The notes beneath the pieces are model-generated. The model was not told where the DNA came from, ran no database searches, and worked only from the letters and a program-made list of their open reading frames with translations. The position numbers and the translations under genes were made by a program. Positions 7,369 through 8,814 of a stretch of 8,814 bases of DNA are shown here, piece after piece (the first letter of the stretch is position 1; each line of letters opens with the position of its first letter). Origin of the DNA: Bacteroidota bacterium. Lineage in GTDB: Bacteria > Bacteroidota > Bacteroidia > Flavobacteriales > Flavobacteriaceae. The DNA lies in assembly GCA_021793535.1 (NCBI GenBank), contig JAJYSO010000047.1, positions 1-8,814 on the forward strand. Direction: 5' to 3'.

Positions 7369-7671
7369 TTATTTTTTTAACCATCTTTCTATTTCATCCT
7401 TAAAATCTCGATAAGAAAGTATCCCACTATACCGCCATACAGGCTTTCCGGATTGCAATAACATGTACGTGGGAACAGACTTGATTCTGAAGTTTTGGAC
7501 AATAGACGCATGCTGATCGACATCCAGCCGCAAAACGTGTAACTGCATCTTAAAAAAGATTTCTATTTGTTCAAGTATAGGCTCCATGGTTTGACAGGGT
7601 CCACACCAGGTGGCATAAAAGTCAATCAACACCCAGTTTTTACGCTGTACCTGTTCCCTTATTATTTCCAT
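7369..7671 (-). CDS. Thioredoxin
   Basis: The product is a single-domain, 100-residue cytoplasmic thioredoxin with no signal peptide or membrane segment. The active site is the classic WCGPC (22-26; C23 and C26) after the strand VLIDFYAT; the buried Asp that tunes the active site is D17, and the cis-Pro is P67 in SVPT. The position of E. coli Lys57 appears to be Arg (R48). It should reduce disulfides in cytoplasmic partners using thioredoxin reductase, or act as a specialised thioredoxin for a neighbour. I give no gene symbol because flavobacteria carry several paralogues and this one is slightly short at the N-terminus. It is first in a two-gene unit with the CoA-transferase and divergent from ettA, 141 bp away. 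Confidence 0.9.
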   Translation of the reverse strand: MEIIREQVQRKNWVLIDFYATWCGPCQTMEPILEQIEIFFKMQLHVLRLDVDQHASIVQNFRIKSVPTYMLLQSGKPVWRYSGILSYRDFKDEIERWLKK

Positions 7672-7691
7672 TCTATGCAGTTTTCAAATGA

Positions 7692-7699
7692 CAAAGTTA
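7692..7699 (-). promoter_or_regulatory. -7 promoter element of the thioredoxin/CoA-transferase unit
   Basis: The minus strand reads TAACTTTG, a perfect TAnnTTTG match, 20 bases before the thioredoxin ATG. There is no clear TTG at the -33 spacing (only a TGG at 7721-7723), so strength is uncertain. Its position and spacing match the other predicted promoters in this window. Confidence 0.5.
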
Positions 7700-7783
7700 A
7701 AGGGATACCTTTTCCTTTTACCATTTTATACGAAATATCTTAGAGCATCCCAAAAAGATTAGTTCCAACATGGAATTATTGTG

Positions 7784-7791
7784 TATTTTTG
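7784..7791 (+). promoter_or_regulatory. -7 promoter element of ettA
   Basis: TATTTTTG matches TAnnTTTG and is identical to the -7 element of the YbiT-type gene. It ends 21 bases before the ettA ATG, giving a leader of roughly 15 nt without a Shine-Dalgarno site. No TTG is present at the expected -33 spacing. Confidence 0.5.
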
Positions 7792-7812
7792 AAGTTTTCA
7801 CAAGAAAATATT

Positions 7813-8814
7813 ATGGCAGACGATAAAAAAATTATTTTTTCTATGTCAGGGGTATCCAAGTTGTATTCCGGATCCCAAACCCCTGTAATCAAAAATATTT
7901 ACCTGAGCTTCTTCTATGGAGCAAAAATCGGTATTCTGGGGTTAAATGGCTCAGGAAAATCTACTTTATTGCGAATTATTGCAGGAATAGACAAAGACTA
8001 TAACGGAGAGATTGCCTTTTCAGGAAATTATTCCATTGGTTATTTGGAACAAGACCCCAAACTCGATGACGAAAAAACAGTGATTGAAGTAGTCAAAGAA
8101 GGTGTAAAAGAAACCATTGCCATTTTGGATGAATACAATATGATCAATAATCAGTTTGCATTACCAGAGGTTTATGAGGATCCGGATAAAATGCAAAAAC
8201 TAATGGATCGTCAAGCTGTATTACAAGATAAAATCGATGCTTCTAACGCCTGGGAAATTGACTCTAAATTAGAGTTGGCCATGGATGCTTTACGCACTCC
8301 TGATAGTGACAAGAAAATCAGTGTTCTCTCTGGCGGGGAAAGAAGAAGAGTCGCATTGTGTCGTCTTTTATTACAGGAACCCGACATTCTCTTGCTCGAC
8401 GAGCCGACCAACCACTTGGACGCCGAATCTGTACATTGGTTGGAACACCATTTACACAGCTATAAAGGCACTGTTATTTCAGTCACACACGATCGCTACT
8501 TCCTGGATAACGTGGCGGGTTGGATACTTGAACTGGACCGGGGTGAAGGCATTCCCTGGAAGGGGAATTACTCTTCTTGGCTCGAGCAAAAATCCAACCG
8601 ATTAGCACAAGAAGAAAAACAGGCCAGTAAACGTCAAAAGACCTTAGAAAGAGAACTAGAATGGGCCAGGATGAATCCAAAGGGACGGCATACCAAACAA
8701 AAGGCCCGGTTGAACAATTATGACAAGTTATTAAATCAAGACCAAAAACAACTCAGTCAAAAATTGGAAATTTATATCCCCAACGGGCCACGTTTGGGCA
8801 CCAATGTTATTGAG
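7813..8814 (+). CDS. ettA: Energy-dependent translational throttle protein EttA (3' end beyond window)
   Basis: The first 334 residues are present; the frame is open to the window edge and EttA is usually about 555-565 residues, so the second ATPase domain is missing here. EttA is an ABC-F ATPase that binds the ribosomal E site and gates the first steps of elongation according to ATP/ADP ratio. Visible in NBD1: Walker A GLNGSGKST (43-51, K49), Q-loop Q80, an arm-like insertion around 110-150, signature LSGGE (172-176), Walker B ILLLDE (D196, E197) and switch H226. NBD1 continues with the highly conserved run ending GEGIPWKGNYSSWLEQK. The P-site tRNA interaction motif region starts around ELEWARMNPKGRHTKQK (281-297). 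The pattern matches E. coli EttA closely over the whole length. The ATG at 7813 is preceded by AT-rich sequence and a -7 element at 7784. The gene is divergent from thioredoxin. Confidence 0.95.
   Translation, partial: MADDKKIIFSMSGVSKLYSGSQTPVIKNIYLSFFYGAKIGILGLNGSGKSTLLRIIAGIDKDYNGEIAFSGNYSIGYLEQDPKLDDEKTVIEVVKEGVKETIAILDEYNMINNQFALPEVYEDPDKMQKLMDRQAVLQDKIDASNAWEIDSKLELAMDALRTPDSDKKISVLSGGERRRVALCRLLLQEPDILLLDEPTNHLDAESVHWLEHHLHSYKGTVISVTHDRYFLDNVAGWILELDRGEGIPWKGNYSSWLEQKSNRLAQEEKQASKRQKTLERELEWARMNPKGRHTKQKARLNNYDKLLNQDQKQLSQKLEIYIPNGPRLGTNVIE

Noticed and set aside
8211..8680. Open frames on both strands within the ettA region, including one of 106 codons
   Set aside because: They lie inside the strongly conserved EttA NBD1 and linker; the real frame is open from 7813 to the edge.

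Overview
The window looks like chromosomal DNA from a marine or soil type member of the Flavobacteriia (phylum Bacteroidota). Three things point there: the protein families (a DUF5117/DUF4953-type zinc metalloprotease and a TlpA-like lipoprotein with a DUF4369-like N-terminus), the AT-rich leaders without good Shine-Dalgarno sites, and several copies of the Bacteroidota -7 promoter element TAnnTTTG. No phage, IS, CRISPR, tRNA or rRNA feature was seen.

Layout from left to right. Bases 1-244 hold no convincing gene, but carry a hairpin plus T-tract that would terminate the leftward metalloprotease gene. Bases 245-2680 (minus) encode a secreted 811-residue metzincin-like zinc protease. Bases 2940-4373 (minus; the frame is open to 4418) encode a lipoprotein with a C-terminal thioredoxin fold that has lost its redox cysteines and the cis-proline. 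A 184-bp divergent region follows, with a 16-bp perfect palindrome and promoter elements on both strands. Bases 4603-6231 (plus) encode a YbiT-type ABC-F ATPase. It meets tail-to-tail, 18 bp apart, a leftward two-gene unit: a cytoplasmic thioredoxin (7369-7671), then a family III CoA-transferase (6250-7347). From 7813 to the right edge (plus) runs a second ABC-F gene, a clear EttA, cut by the window end.

The right half therefore has two ribosome-associated ABC-F factors bracketing a thioredoxin/CoA-transferase pair. The two ABC-F genes share an identical predicted -7 element and very short leaders, so joint expression is plausible but not shown. The left half is envelope or secretion related. 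Nothing in the sequence ties the two halves together.

The most interesting points are the YbiT-type protein, where all visible parts of one of the two composite ATP sites are degenerate while the other is intact; the redox-dead TlpA-like lipoprotein; and the palindrome in that lipoprotein's promoter. I do not see strong evidence for a wholly new system; most of the window is ordinary flavobacterial core genome.
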